This document shows, one piece after another, positions 25,567 to 35,368 of a stretch of DNA of 64,000 nt (the first letter of the stretch is position 1; each line of letters begins with the position of its first letter). The stretch spans positions 1 to 64,000 of the forward strand of contig NZ_JAGGQG010000022.1 in assembly GCF_018613415.1 (NCBI RefSeq), read 5' to 3'. Under the pieces are notes generated by a model. That model made no database searches, was not told the origin of the DNA, and worked only from the letters and a program-made list of their open reading frames with translations. This stretch comes from Bacillus sp. ISL-18 (GTDB lineage Bacteria > Bacillota > Bacilli > Bacillales > Cytobacillaceae). The position numbers were made by a program, and so were the translations under genes.

Positions 25567-25846
25567 CATTTTGGGTATTTTTATATCAATTTTATTTTTT
25601 TGAATAATAGGTGGACCTATATTTAGATTACGGGGGGAGTTTAATAAGGGAAGTGAGGTTGTGCGGATATTTTTCAAAAGATGTTCACACCATTGTCCTT
25701 TTTCTTTATTGAACCATCTATAACATGGAAGATGGCCAGAAGATAAATGCTGTTCAATAGAGCTGTTTTGATTCCTCTATTGGATTGCCCAATAAAGGAT
25801 AGATATAATGGAGTTTAAGCAAATGCGGCAGGAAAGGAATTATACG

Positions 25847-27006
25847 ATGACATTTTTGGGAAAAATAAAACCACACTTACTAAGCAATGATTTTTTAATT
25901 CAAGAAACGGTACTTAATGCACTGCACGATTTTCCTAATGTTCCGGAAGAATGGACAGTAGAACTTTTGAAAGAAGCGTTTAACAATAAAGAAAAGCAAA
26001 CCTCCATTCTCATCTTTGTAGAAAATCAGAAAATCAATGAAAAGTCAGTCAAAATTCTGATTGAAAATATCCCGGAGATGGATCAGTCCAAGGTCCATTT
26101 AGTATTGAATTTGTTAGAACGTATTGACCCGGAACTTGCGCTAAAAAATAAGGAGCCTCTGAAAAAATATATTCGAAGGGAAATGTGGCCGTTATATGAG
26201 CTAGTCGTAAACGGGACGGAAGAGGAAGTTTATACAGAATATGGGGGAATGTTAAATGATCTTGAGCGTGCTGCATCTTACCAACATGATCTATACATAA
26301 AGGCGAAAAAACTGGCAGTATGTATTGTGCAAAACGGCTGGATTACGGAAGACGAAATTGATTTAGTTCTTATGGAGGAATTAAAAGAGCAATGGTTTTC
26401 ATTTAATGGGATTTTGACAATTTATATGGTCGGATTATTAAAACTGGAAAAGTATATTCCTTTACTGACAAGTTTGTTAATCCGTGATGATGATATCCTG
26501 TTAGAAGAAGTCGCAACTGCATTAATTGGTTTTCAATCGGATGAGGTTGTGAAACAGGCAGTACCTTACTTAAGACAATCGGAATCGATTATATTTGCTG
26601 CTTCCGTTGTGGAAATATTAAATCAGATCTCGCGGTTCGGGTTTTAAGAGAAGCCTATCATGAGGCAGAAAAAATCGATGATCAAGATATACTGTTTGAA
26701 GCCCTCTGTCATCAGTTTTCCATAAAGGCACTACCCGAAATAAGTAATCATATGAAAAAAGAGTATTCCTCTGGCCTTGTGGATATTGAACAAACGGTTT
26801 ATGGTTACTATTCAATTTTAGGTCTGCAGCACCCTGACATTGAGTTATGGAAACAAGTTGCTATGGGGAGTGAGCTGCATTATAGAAATGCTAGCAATCA
26901 AAAGAATCTGAAACAAAGTGTCCCTGTCCGAAAAGAAAATAAAGTAGGCCGAAATGACCCATGTCCATGTGGAAGTGGGAAAAAATATAAAAAGTGTTGC
27001 GGTTGA
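25847..27006 (+). pseudogene. HEAT-like repeat protein with SEC-C motif, frameshifted
   Basis: Reading from ATG 25847 (AAAGGA upstream; an in-frame ATG at 25808 is weaker) a helical-repeat protein runs to 26647. The original frame clearly continues elsewhere: '…SDLAVRVLREAYHEAEKID' through to 'CPCGSGKKYKKCCG' at 27006. The shift lies near 26612-26622, where one base appears lost. The Cys-rich C-terminus is a SEC-C zinc-binding motif, as in SecA and UPF0149-type proteins. The joined protein would be about 386 residues. Function of the family is unknown; the break implies a recent pseudogene or a sequencing error. Confidence 0.75.
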
Positions 27007-27036
27007 TATTGATATATTAATTACAATGGATAATGA

Positions 27037-27073
27037 GAAACGGCTGATATCTGTATATTCAGCCGTTTTTTAT
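27037..27073 (+). terminator. Rho-independent terminator
   Basis: AAACGGCTGA-type stem pairs with TCAGCCGTTT and is followed by TTTATT, 30 nt after the SEC-C frame. The stretch to 27255 is without a supported gene. Confidence 0.8.
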
Positions 27074-27255
27074 TAAATAGGTGCTAATCAAGCCGTAAAT
27101 TGCTAATTATAGGAAGAACTCTATTCCAGTTCCAAACAAGTCATTACTCCAATAGTTGCAGCAATCAGAAGTCTTAACTAAAAATAAAGAGGTTTATATA
27201 CAAGCTGTTGCGTTCTTAAATAGTTGTTTAAAATAAAATTGAACATAAATGCAGA

Positions 27256-28170
27256 CTATTTCTTGACTGCATGGATATAATGGACCGTTTCAAAGGCGGT
27301 CAAATAATCCGTCCGGTTACGGAAGAATCGATGGTTTATGGCAGTTGGCGATAAGTGTTCATAAATTAGCAAACCTGCATCTTCAAGTATTTTCTCGATT
27401 TCAAGATAGGAGAAGCACGATTTCATTGGTTCACCACCAACCACAGCCAGCTTAAGCATATTTTCCACTCGATTTGAAAATCCTTTTTCCATAAAAAGAT
27501 TTTCATCTGCATAATCAAAAACAATTGAACTTCCCTCTGGCATAATGGTAAAAAGTTCATTTAACAAGCGAGTGAGTTCCTCTTTCGTAAGATAAAAGGA
27601 GACACCCAGAAGACTGAACAACGTTATTTTTTTTTCAAAATCTTTTTCCTGAATGTTTTCAAAAGAATATTGTTTGGTAAAGTCCACCGGGATCAAATGA
27701 AGATTTTTTGGAATCTCTAAATTAGCTTGAGAAAGCCTGCTCTTTTTAAATGCCTGTGTAGCAGGATGGTCCATTTCATAGATTTCCAGGGAATTTTCTA
27801 ATTCCGGATGCCGGAAACAGAATGTATCCATTCCTGCCCCGAGGATTACATATTGTTGCAATCCCAACTTTATTTCATTTACTAAAACTTCCTCGCAATA
27901 AGCTGCACGAGCAAGCGGAGTAGGAGATAGCTGGACTTGGGTGATCCATTTTAAGATTTCTCCAGGATGGTCTTTAAACTTCTCAGCAATCTCCCTGTTG
28001 AAAAAATGTATCCCATTAATCATATTATCGCTGATGTCTGCAAATTCTTGTTCAGAGATTAGTTTTTTCGCGACAAAATCATCAAAAACCTTAGGAGTGT
28101 CATGTTTACTGTGGTATGCTCGGCTGAATGCTGAAACTAAGGAAGTTACACTTGGTTCATTTGCTTTCAT
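27256..28170 (-). CDS. class I SAM-dependent methyltransferase, LCMT-like
   Basis: A 304-residue methyltransferase of the leucine-carboxyl-methyltransferase/PpmN-like family. The SAM-binding loop is 'QQYVILGAGMDTFCFR' (about residues 103-118), the acidic end of strand 2 is 'YEMDHPATQAFKK' and the motif after strand 4 is 'LFSLLGVSFYLTKEELTRLL'. Members methylate carboxyl or hydroxyl groups of small molecules, often secondary metabolites. GGGAGG lies 8 nt before the ATG. It has a consensus SigA promoter and a leader stem-loop, suggesting strong or conditional expression. Substrate unknown; no biosynthetic neighbours. Confidence 0.87.
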   Translation of the reverse strand: MKANEPSVTSLVSAFSRAYHSKHDTPKVFDDFVAKKLISEQEFADISDNMINGIHFFNREIAEKFKDHPGEILKWITQVQLSPTPLARAAYCEEVLVNEIKLGLQQYVILGAGMDTFCFRHPELENSLEIYEMDHPATQAFKKSRLSQANLEIPKNLHLIPVDFTKQYSFENIQEKDFEKKITLFSLLGVSFYLTKEELTRLLNELFTIMPEGSSIVFDYADENLFMEKGFSNRVENMLKLAVVGGEPMKSCFSYLEIEKILEDAGLLIYEHLSPTAINHRFFRNRTDYLTAFETVHYIHAVKK

Positions 28171-28195
28171 TCAATTGCCTCCCATAACAAAAATA

Positions 28196-28221
28196 AAGAT
28201 TCCCCTGGCCAGGAGAATCTT
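28196..28221 (-). promoter_or_regulatory. leader palindrome/attenuator-like hairpin
   Basis: A 26-bp nearly perfect palindrome centred on CCTGGCCAGG with arms AAGATTC/GAATCTT. On the minus-strand transcript it is followed by TTTATTTTTG, as in a terminator, and lies between the promoter and the ribosome site of the methyltransferase gene. Confidence 0.65.
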
Positions 28222-28249
28222 ATTATATACAGTAATTTTTATTTTGTAA

Positions 28250-28278
28250 ATTATAGCATAAATAGATTCTTTTGTCAA
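28250..28278 (-). promoter_or_regulatory. consensus SigA promoter
   Basis: On the minus strand TTGACA (28278-28273), exactly 17 nt, TATAAT (28255-28250): a full match to the consensus. Start of transcription expected near 28243. Confidence 0.85.
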
Positions 28279-28381
28279 GAATTTTATCGTATGAAGTTAG
28301 CCCATCTTCAGGTGTTTGTAAGAATTTTAGAAACTACAAAACTTTTAAATAAAAAACTACATGGTTATAATAAAACCATAT

Positions 28382-28414
28382 AAAAAAAGGTCAACCAGAA
28401 ATATCTGGCTAACC
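28382..28414 (-). terminator. terminator after RpoA-like remnant
   Basis: Read on the minus strand, GGTTAGCCAGA pairs with TCTGGTTGACC and is followed by seven T. Confidence 0.7.
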
Positions 28415-28439
28415 AAATAATACGAACGGGTGCTTGAGT

Positions 28440-28941
28440 TCAACAATATTTGGCTGCTAAGTAAGCTTTTATTGTTGTTCCACTACCATGAAAAGTAACA
28501 TCTGTGAGTTCTGAAAAATGACAATACTTAAATAGACGCGGACAGCCCTCATTTCGAAGAAATGGTTCGAACGCTTCATGAGGGATACTTTCAACTAAAT
28601 AATTGGCGCGTGTAACTGGTGTATAGATTGAATCTATTGGTATGAATACTCCTACTTGAAGGCCATCACGTTTGTTTTGCTCTGGAGGAACATAACCATG
28701 TCCACGTTTTGCAGTTAGGCGCATTCTAAAATGTACATTTTCTTCAAGGGTAGCAAGATGTAAATCGGGAATTAAGATTTCTACATCACTATCATGAGAA
28801 ATATACCTGCTGTTGATATATAAATGGATAGGACGAGTTCTCGGAGACCCAGTAAGTTTGGACCAAATTTCAACTTGACATAATGTTTCATTAATAGTAA
28901 AATCATTTTCATAAATAAATTGATTAAATTGTTTCTCTAAC
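28440..28941 (-). pseudogene. RNA polymerase alpha-subunit-like remnant
   Basis: The minus-strand frame is open from a stop near 28942 to 28440. Its middle is unmistakably like the RpoA N-terminal domain: 'DVEILIPDLHLATLEENVHF', 'RMRLTAKRGHGYVPPEQNKR', 'PIDSIYTPVTRANYLVE'. It lacks the first alpha-subunit segment and the C-terminal DNA-binding domain, and the ending ('…GSGTTIKAYLAAKYC') is not alpha-like. No ATG precedes the conserved part; the first is internal at 28724. The true rpoA must lie elsewhere in a ribosomal operon. This is a degenerate paralog or a small RpoA-like gene that lost its start. Confidence 0.6.
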
Positions 28942-29268
28942 TAAATAGATTACTTTAGCATAAGGTTAATAACTATCTATTGATTCAATGAAAAAGTAAA
29001 TCTATAACAAAAAGGGAATCTGTAAATATACCTCTTTAGGAATGAATACTATATTACATAATTAGGTAGACTATTAAAAGGCCTGAATGGCCCGTTAAAA
29101 GTAAACCGACAATTTTCAAAGTTTAATGGTTTTGACCATTATGCTTAAAAATTGTCGGTTTTTTTGTTTTTTATAAAACAGAAAGGAATACAGCGTAATG
29201 AAGGAAATCGGTCAAAGTCATATTTTCATAATGTTGGTTTATTCTATCCACCGATGGAGGGAAGAAAA
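28942..29268. other. intergenic region with large hairpin
   Basis: No gene seen. A nested hairpin at about 29105-29160 (arms AACCGACAATTTT and AAAATTGTCGGTT followed by eight T) is a strong terminator, with an inner AATGGT/ACCATT stem. It lies upstream of dabB and could be a leader attenuator. Confidence 0.6.
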
Positions 29269-30792
29269 ATGTTAAATTTACTGCCAGAAATATTTTTTGT
29301 ATTGCTTGCGATATCGGTGCTTAGTGCACTGTTCCTGTTATATCCAAGGGTTCCACTGTCTTTTGTTCGGCTTCACGTCGGTATCACTTTGTTGCCTCCA
29401 CTGGCTGCCCTAATGGTCCTTGTTACCACCAAGGAGACCATAATTTATGGTCCCTGGTGGCTTGATTCCTTATCATGGATGCTGGTATTGTTTGTCCTTA
29501 CCATCGGTTTTATCGTGCAGCGCTATTCTGTTCGTTACTTTCTTGGTGATCGTTCCTATCGAAAATATTTTGCCTTGCTGACTATTACTACTACTGCTGA
29601 TTCAGTTGTCTGGCTAAGTAATGATCTTCGCCTATTGCTGATTTGCTGGGGGGTTACACTCCTGGGGCTAATACTACTGATAAGATTAAAAAAGGAGTGG
29701 AGTGTTGCTAGAAACGCAGCTAAACAATCAGGACGACTATTTGCAATAGGCTGGCTTATACTGTTTGGAGCTGTCATCTGGGTAACCCAAGCCACTGGGC
29801 ATTGGCAGTTGTCGCTTGTCCTCACAAAAAGCAGTCTTACACATCTTGTTTTATGGGAAAGGACTTGTATTAGCCTGATGCTAATCTTGGCTGTCGTAAT
29901 TCCGGCAGCACAGTGGCCTTTCCAACGCTGGCTATTAAATTCAGTAGTAGCTCCAACTCCTGTATCCGCGGTAATGCATGCGGGATTAGTGAATGCAGGC
30001 GGAATTATCTTGACTAGGTTCTCTCCGCTTTTTAGTGGAGATATTGCCCAAATCGTTTTACTTTTAGTGTCTAGTGTTTCAGTCATGACAGGTACCGGAA
30101 TTATGCTGGTCCAGGTTGATTATAAACGTCAGCTTGTTGGGTCTACGATTGCACAGATGGGGTTTATGTTAATCCAATGTGCGTTAGGTGCTTTTTTGGC
30201 AGCCATTATCCACGCAGTCTTACATGGTCTATTTAAGTCAACTCTTTTCTTACAGGCTGGCTCTACGCTTCATCATCACAAGAAGCCAACATCTGAGTCG
30301 AACCAGCCATTGTCATTATTATGGACAATCACAGGAGGGATTTTAGGCCTCCTGGTGGCAATTGTTCTTTGGCTATCTTCATCTGGAGAGATTTATCAAA
30401 TCATAAGCGCTCTTACCTTAGGGTGGTCAGTTTCATTAGCCTGGACCCAGCTGGTGGCTTTTGGATCTGGACATATCGCTCGGATTGCAGGATTTTCTTT
30501 ATTTGCAGTAGCGGCAATCGTATATAATTTCGTACATGATGCTTTTTATGGTGTATTACAAAATTCAATCCCGAAGGGAATGCAACCACCGGAACCGGCG
30601 GCAATTCTACTTCTGATTATTTTATTGGCCGGAAGTGCTGCAGGTTTATGGCTTGCTCGTCATCGTTCATCAGCTGCCTATTCTGTTATTTATCTTTGGC
30701 TTGTACGATTGGGTGAGCCTCAAAATAATTTGATAGAAAGTCATCCTAAGTATTTGACGCAATCATTCTTTAGAGGAGGTCATTTACGATGA
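29269..30792 (+). CDS. dabB: DabB-like proton-channel subunit (NuoL/ND5 family)
   Basis: A 507-residue polytopic membrane protein from ATG 29269 (GGAGGG 7 nt upstream; the in-frame start at 29152 lies inside a terminator hairpin). It belongs to the NADH-dehydrogenase subunit 5/MrpA-like proton-translocating proteins, with a dozen or more helices and the conserved 'PAAQWPFQRWLLNSVVAPTPVSAVMHAGLVNAGGIIL' region split near residues 205-245. It lacks other Complex I partners. Its stop overlaps the DUF2309 gene start (ATGA), the hallmark of the DAB inorganic-carbon uptake system in which this subunit supplies proton flow. Confidence 0.9.
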   Translation: MLNLLPEIFFVLLAISVLSALFLLYPRVPLSFVRLHVGITLLPPLAALMVLVTTKETIIYGPWWLDSLSWMLVLFVLTIGFIVQRYSVRYFLGDRSYRKYFALLTITTTADSVVWLSNDLRLLLICWGVTLLGLILLIRLKKEWSVARNAAKQSGRLFAIGWLILFGAVIWVTQATGHWQLSLVLTKSSLTHLVLWERTCISLMLILAVVIPAAQWPFQRWLLNSVVAPTPVSAVMHAGLVNAGGIILTRFSPLFSGDIAQIVLLLVSSVSVMTGTGIMLVQVDYKRQLVGSTIAQMGFMLIQCALGAFLAAIIHAVLHGLFKSTLFLQAGSTLHHHKKPTSESNQPLSLLWTITGGILGLLVAIVLWLSSSGEIYQIISALTLGWSVSLAWTQLVAFGSGHIARIAGFSLFAVAAIVYNFVHDAFYGVLQNSIPKGMQPPEPAAILLLIILLAGSAAGLWLARHRSSAAYSVIYLWLVRLGEPQNNLIESHPKYLTQSFFRGGHLR

Positions 30793-33401
30793 ATACAACA
30801 TTAGCAAAATCATTACATTGGGAAAAGCTGCCTGACAGCCTTGATTTTGATCTTATTGACTTGGTGAAATCCGCTAGCAGCGTTATTGTACCGCTCGGGC
30901 CTATTAACACATTTGCAGCACGTAACCCCTGGGTAGGCTTGGAGGGACAAACGTTTGAAAAAACGGCTTACCGGCTCAAAGATACTTGTGATATAGATAT
31001 CTATCCCAATGACTCCGTATTTCAATCTGCTTGGGAACGAGGCGAGATTCATCAGGATTTTTTAGAAAATGGGCTTCAACATTGGCTAAACACACAATCT
31101 TTGGGGTTGCCGCGTGAGGTCGCAGAGCGGTTCTGCCGAGCTGCACTCATGCAAAAGCAACTACCTTCCAACACTTTGGAAGAACCTGAGTTAAAAAGTA
31201 TGGCAATGAAACTAAACCGTTTTACATCCCAAATGACCGAAAAACATTCGGTCAAAACCTATAGCCAGCGCTTGGAACAGCTGGGAAGGGTAAACGCAGC
31301 TCACGATCTTAACTGCAATATTATCAAGTGGTGTAAATTGTTTCTTGATGAGTCCCAAGCTGTCTGGTCGATGCCAAATCGTGAAGAAGGTTTCTATCGT
31401 GCGTGGCGGAAACTAGTCCAGCACGACCCGGCACTTAGTCGTAAGGTACGTAAACAACTAAGTGAGTTGCCGGAAGAAGCTGATGCTGCATTAATGGAAG
31501 TTTTGTTCGCACTAGAAATTCCATTTTCAGAAATTCAAGAATATTTTGAAGCCCATTTTCTTGCATTACCGGGCTGGAGTGGCATGATCCTTTGGCGTTC
31601 GGAGCAATCGACCGAAGAAAGTTTGCTACTACTTGAGTATTTAGCCGTCCGGATATCGATGGAATGGGCTTTAGTTAAACCCTTTCTTCCCTTGCCTGAA
31701 AAAAGAAATAATAAAGTACATTTAGAACCATTGATTACGGCGTGGGCCGAATGGGGGAACCTGCCAATCAATGCTTGGTCTCAGTTATCGTCTACAGAAA
31801 TAAAGGCATGTTTGACCCTTGCATATCGTTTTGATAAGATTCAACGCCATCGACTATGGCTTGAAGCATGGGAAAAAACATATGAGGACCAATTAAAGAA
31901 GATGCTTATATCCCAACAGACGGCAGAAGAGGTGGAAAACATAAAGCCGGCACTGGCTCAGTTTGTATTTTGTATTGATGTTCGTTCAGAGCCTTTTCGC
32001 CGCAAACTTGAAAAAGGAGGAGATTTTAAGACTTTTGGAACAGCAGGCTTTTTCGGATTACCGATACAAACATATGAGCTTGGCAGTAACCACACGCATA
32101 ACTCTTTGCCTGTAATGTTTAAACCGCAATACAAAATAAAAGAGTTTTCACCGGAGTCTGAATCCTATCAACAACGGCATCATGCAGTCAATTCAATAGG
32201 TTATACATTTAATGCGATGAAAAATAATCTGATTTCCAGTATGGTATTGCCGGAAATTAGCGGTCCTTGGCTCAGCTTGCAAACTCTCGCTCGCAGCTTT
32301 GTGCCTAGGAGTGCAGGCCGGACATTAAGGAAATTGCACGAAAGATGGCTACATAGACCATCCACGGAACTCTTGCTTGACCATACGCAAACATATGATA
32401 CAGCTTTGCCAACTGGCTTTTCGTTGAAAGAAAAAGTACACTATGTAAGGCAGGCTCTAATAATGATGGGGCTCACCGATCATTTTGCACCACTAGTGGT
32501 TATTTGCGGACATGGAAGTCACAGCACCAACAATCCATATAGTTCCGCACTCGACTGCGGTGCATGTGGAGGAGCCTCAAGCGGATTCAATGCAAGAGTG
32601 CTGGCAGCATTGTGCAATCTGCCAACCGTAAGGAAGAGCCTCGAAACAGAGGGAATAATCATTCCTAAAGATACCGTTTTTGCAGCTGCTGAGCATATTA
32701 CCACACTTGATGAATTACGTTGGCTTTACGTTCCAGAACTATCAGATGAAGCTAAGAAAGCATTTAATCGTGTCCAAGCCGAGTTGCCAAAGGTGAGTGA
32801 GGAATCCAATTCCGAGCGGATTCCGCATTTGCCAAATCTCGGAACCCATCTTAAAAATCCAAAGGCTGAGGCTCAGCGACTTTCAGAAGATTGGAGTGAG
32901 GTGCGTCCGGAATGGGGCTTGGCGCGCAACGCTGCGTTTATCATCGGGGAACGCCGGCTGACCCAAGGTTGCAATCTGGGTGGAAGAGTTTTCCTCAATA
33001 ATTATAACTGGAAGAAGGATAAAAACGGTGGTATTCTAGCAAACATTATTTCCGGACCAGCAACGGTAGCTCAATGGATTAACCTGCAATATTATGCATC
33101 TACTGTTGCCCCTCATTATTATGGAAGCGGGAATAAAACAACCCAAACCGTGACAGCTGGGCTCGGGGTCATGCAGGGAAACGCCAGTGACTTACTATCC
33201 GGACTTCCCTGGCAGTCTGTGATGAAATCGGATGAAGAGGCATATCATGAGCCACTACGTTTGCTGGTGGTCATCCAAGCGCCGAGGGAATATGTAAAAA
33301 GGATGCTGGACCACGATCATGCCTTTCAGCAAAAAGTGAAAAACGGATGGGTTCGGCTTGCGTCCATTGACCCGGAAGGACATTGGGAGAGTTGGTCTTA
33401 A
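30789..33401 (+). CDS. dabA: DabA-like inorganic carbon transporter subunit (DUF2309, YbcC-like)
   Basis: An 870-residue DUF2309 protein. The beta-carbonic-anhydrase-like zinc site is visible as 'FCIDVRSEPFRR' (Cys395, Asp397), 'ICGHGSHSTNNP' (His575) and the Cys cluster 'DCGACGG' (Cys590/593). DabA sits at the membrane with DabB and is proposed to hydrate CO2 to bicarbonate irreversibly using the proton gradient, so raising cellular bicarbonate. The stop-start overlap with dabB supports a fixed complex. YbcI-like and YbcF-like genes follow, matching the B. subtilis ybc neighbourhood. Confidence 0.92.
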   Translation: MNTTLAKSLHWEKLPDSLDFDLIDLVKSASSVIVPLGPINTFAARNPWVGLEGQTFEKTAYRLKDTCDIDIYPNDSVFQSAWERGEIHQDFLENGLQHWLNTQSLGLPREVAERFCRAALMQKQLPSNTLEEPELKSMAMKLNRFTSQMTEKHSVKTYSQRLEQLGRVNAAHDLNCNIIKWCKLFLDESQAVWSMPNREEGFYRAWRKLVQHDPALSRKVRKQLSELPEEADAALMEVLFALEIPFSEIQEYFEAHFLALPGWSGMILWRSEQSTEESLLLLEYLAVRISMEWALVKPFLPLPEKRNNKVHLEPLITAWAEWGNLPINAWSQLSSTEIKACLTLAYRFDKIQRHRLWLEAWEKTYEDQLKKMLISQQTAEEVENIKPALAQFVFCIDVRSEPFRRKLEKGGDFKTFGTAGFFGLPIQTYELGSNHTHNSLPVMFKPQYKIKEFSPESESYQQRHHAVNSIGYTFNAMKNNLISSMVLPEISGPWLSLQTLARSFVPRSAGRTLRKLHERWLHRPSTELLLDHTQTYDTALPTGFSLKEKVHYVRQALIMMGLTDHFAPLVVICGHGSHSTNNPYSSALDCGACGGASSGFNARVLAALCNLPTVRKSLETEGIIIPKDTVFAAAEHITTLDELRWLYVPELSDEAKKAFNRVQAELPKVSEESNSERIPHLPNLGTHLKNPKAEAQRLSEDWSEVRPEWGLARNAAFIIGERRLTQGCNLGGRVFLNNYNWKKDKNGGILANIISGPATVAQWINLQYYASTVAPHYYGSGNKTTQTVTAGLGVMQGNASDLLSGLPWQSVMKSDEEAYHEPLRLLVVIQAPREYVKRMLDHDHAFQQKVKNGWVRLASIDPEGHWESWS

Positions 33402-33584
33402 CAGTTCCTGGTTTTTACATAAATGTGCTTGTGTGGCCTGCTTTTCTTCTCAGTTCTTATAACAATGGTAAAATAGCTTTCCGAAAGAAAGTGTTACGTC
33501 GAAAAAAAAGATTGTTTGTAGAATATTATAGGCAATGTTTGGCCATCTATGAATGTAAATTTGAATAAAGGAAAAGGAATCGGT

Positions 33585-33950
33585 ATGGAAAAATCAAAAG
33601 GAATGCTTGAATCTGAAATAAGCAAAGCTTTAACACATTGGGAGAGAAATTATCTTGGACGAGGCTCCGTATCAGTTAAATCAGATATATTACGGGATAT
33701 GGTGATTGTGATTCTTGGCGCTATTTTAACTCCTGCAGAATATGAAGTATGTCGGGATAAAGAAGGATTGTTATCAGTAAAAGAATATCGCAACAGCTTA
33801 GTGGAATCCGGTCTGGATGAATTAAAGGAAATTATCTTAACGATAACAGGGGAAGAAGTAGTTAGCTTTCACACCGATATTAGTACACAAAGTGGAGAAC
33901 GAGCAATGGTCTTTAAGCTTTCCAGCAATCTGCAAAGCAAATTATGTTAG
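33585..33950 (+). CDS. DUF2294 protein, YbcI-like
   Basis: A 121-residue protein from ATG 33585 (AAAGGAA upstream; an earlier in-frame ATG at 33549 gives 12 doubtful residues). 'LESEISKALTHWERNYLGRGSVSVKSDILRDMVIVILGAILTPAE' and 'GEEVVSFHTDISTQSGERAMVFKL' are typical of DUF2294, as in B. subtilis YbcI, whose gene accompanies ybcC. The biochemical role is unknown; genomic context links it to inorganic-carbon metabolism and formate dehydrogenases. Confidence 0.8.
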   Translation: MEKSKGMLESEISKALTHWERNYLGRGSVSVKSDILRDMVIVILGAILTPAEYEVCRDKEGLLSVKEYRNSLVESGLDELKEIILTITGEEVVSFHTDISTQSGERAMVFKLSSNLQSKLC

Positions 33951-34048
33951 AAAAAAAGGATATATTCAAGGCTTGAACATCTTTTTCTAAAGGAAAGCAA
34001 CAGAATCTTATTCAGGGTACAATACAAATTATTAATGAGGTGAATTTG

Positions 34049-34543
34049 ATGTCTAGAGATGACAAGAAAAAAGTACTATATGTGATTGGTATGGATCATA
34101 AGTTAGAACGTTTTATTAAAGAAGAAACCAATGTCAATCCGGAAAATATGATTATCTTGCAAAGATATCAACCGGTCATTTCACACCCCTTCGACGAATT
34201 AATGAGGGACATCATCATTGCGGTCTTTCAGGAAAATGTTGAAGAAATCGTTGTTGCCTTCGCAGATGATTATCAAAAGAACACTGAGGATATACTGTTC
34301 AAAGTTAATAAAAACAAAGAATTAAAGGAGAAAATTCAAACACTGGATTATCTTTTTAATAATACCAACCCGGAATTTCCTAAGGGTACGGTAAGTGAAT
34401 GGTTACAGGGAGGAAAAACTTTAATGGATGGTGTCCAAAAAACAGTCCACATCATTCGCCATCATCCACTGATTCCGTCACATGTAAAGGTCAAGGAACT
34501 ATTTATTAAACAGGAGAATGAAAAGCTATCTGGAATTGTCTAA
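34049..34543 (+). CDS. carbonic-anhydrase-like protein without zinc ligands (YbcF-like)
   Basis: A 164-residue protein from ATG 34049 (GAGGTG upstream). The order 'KVLYVIGMDHKLERFIKEE…' then '…DELMRDIIIAVFQENVEEIVVAFADDYQKN' follows the beta-carbonic anhydrase core ('CSMDSR…', '…HTDCG'). Each zinc ligand position is changed: Gly where the first Cys is expected and no His-x2-Cys pair. It therefore resembles a catalytically dead carbonic-anhydrase fold. Context with DabAB and the YbcI-like gene suggests a regulatory or bicarbonate-sensing role. The homology is by pattern only. Confidence 0.6.
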   Translation: MSRDDKKKVLYVIGMDHKLERFIKEETNVNPENMIILQRYQPVISHPFDELMRDIIIAVFQENVEEIVVAFADDYQKNTEDILFKVNKNKELKEKIQTLDYLFNNTNPEFPKGTVSEWLQGGKTLMDGVQKTVHIIRHHPLIPSHVKVKELFIKQENEKLSGIV

Positions 34544-34712
34544 GAATCTATTTACCTATATATTAATGAAATCAGAGTCTTAATTCCTCAAATTTAAAGA
34601 AAATTGGACATTTTTGTATGTATTTTAATATCTAAAGAGGCATTCAAATAAGTATGAGTAAGAGGGAAAAAACAAGCTTATACCGTGATAGTAGTACAGA
34701 AAATCTGAAATA

Positions 34713-34755
34713 CAAAAGGCATTTGGGGAATAAAACATTCCCCAAATGCCTTTTG
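34713..34755. terminator. strong bidirectional terminator
   Basis: A 19-bp perfect stem, 34713-34731 with 34737-34755, of the form CAAAAGGCATTTGGGGAAT. It closes the dab gene group. The stretch from 34544 to the SDR remnant holds no other gene. Confidence 0.8.
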
Positions 34756-34889
34756 TAGTCACTATGATGCTGCCTTCTAAGACAGCTTTTAATGTAGCAT
34801 ATCATTTTGTTTATTATAATATATATTGTGTTCCATCCTCTTGTACCTCAGCATAAAAGACCTCTGATATTGAATCTATCCAGCTCGTT

Positions 34890-35319
34890 TCAATTAGTTT
34901 TCTATGCCGTTGTTACAGGAGGATCAAGCGGTTTAGGATATGTCATGGTAGAAGCACTTCTTGATGAAGGAGCAACGGTTGCAGTGGCATCACGTCCGGG
35001 AGCAAAAATGACGGAAGCTGTAAAAAACCTTCAAGATAAGGGATATTCGAATGTTTTTGAACTTCCATTGGATGTCAGGTCAGAGGAATCGGTACAAGAT
35101 GCAGTGAACTGGGTAAAAACGGAATGGGGTAAGATCGATGTCCTCGTGAACAATGCCGGGATAGGCATGAGGACTGTAGACCCAAAATTCCTTACAGAAC
35201 CACAGCCTTTCTATCAGGTCTCTCCTGAGATAGCTAATGACAAATTTTTTACACCGCTTTTTAAAGGTCCTTTTATGGCAAGTGAATTTTTACCATATAT
35301 TCTCTTTGATATAGAATAG
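34890..35319 (+). pseudogene. truncated SDR fragment
   Basis: In-frame SDR sequence begins abruptly at 'AVVTGGSSGLGYVMVEALLDEG', continues through 'LDVRSEESVQDAVNWVKTEWGKIDVLVNNAGIG' and breaks off near 'EPQPFYQVSPE'. The start methionine region is replaced by unrelated sequence, and the catalytic Tyr-x3-Lys half is missing, replaced by about 35 unrelated codons. About 110 of 250 residues survive, so the gene cannot make an active enzyme. Confidence 0.75.
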
Positions 35320-35368
35320 TGAATAAGAAACTAATTAACTTACCGACTTTGTAAAGGGGGGAACCATT

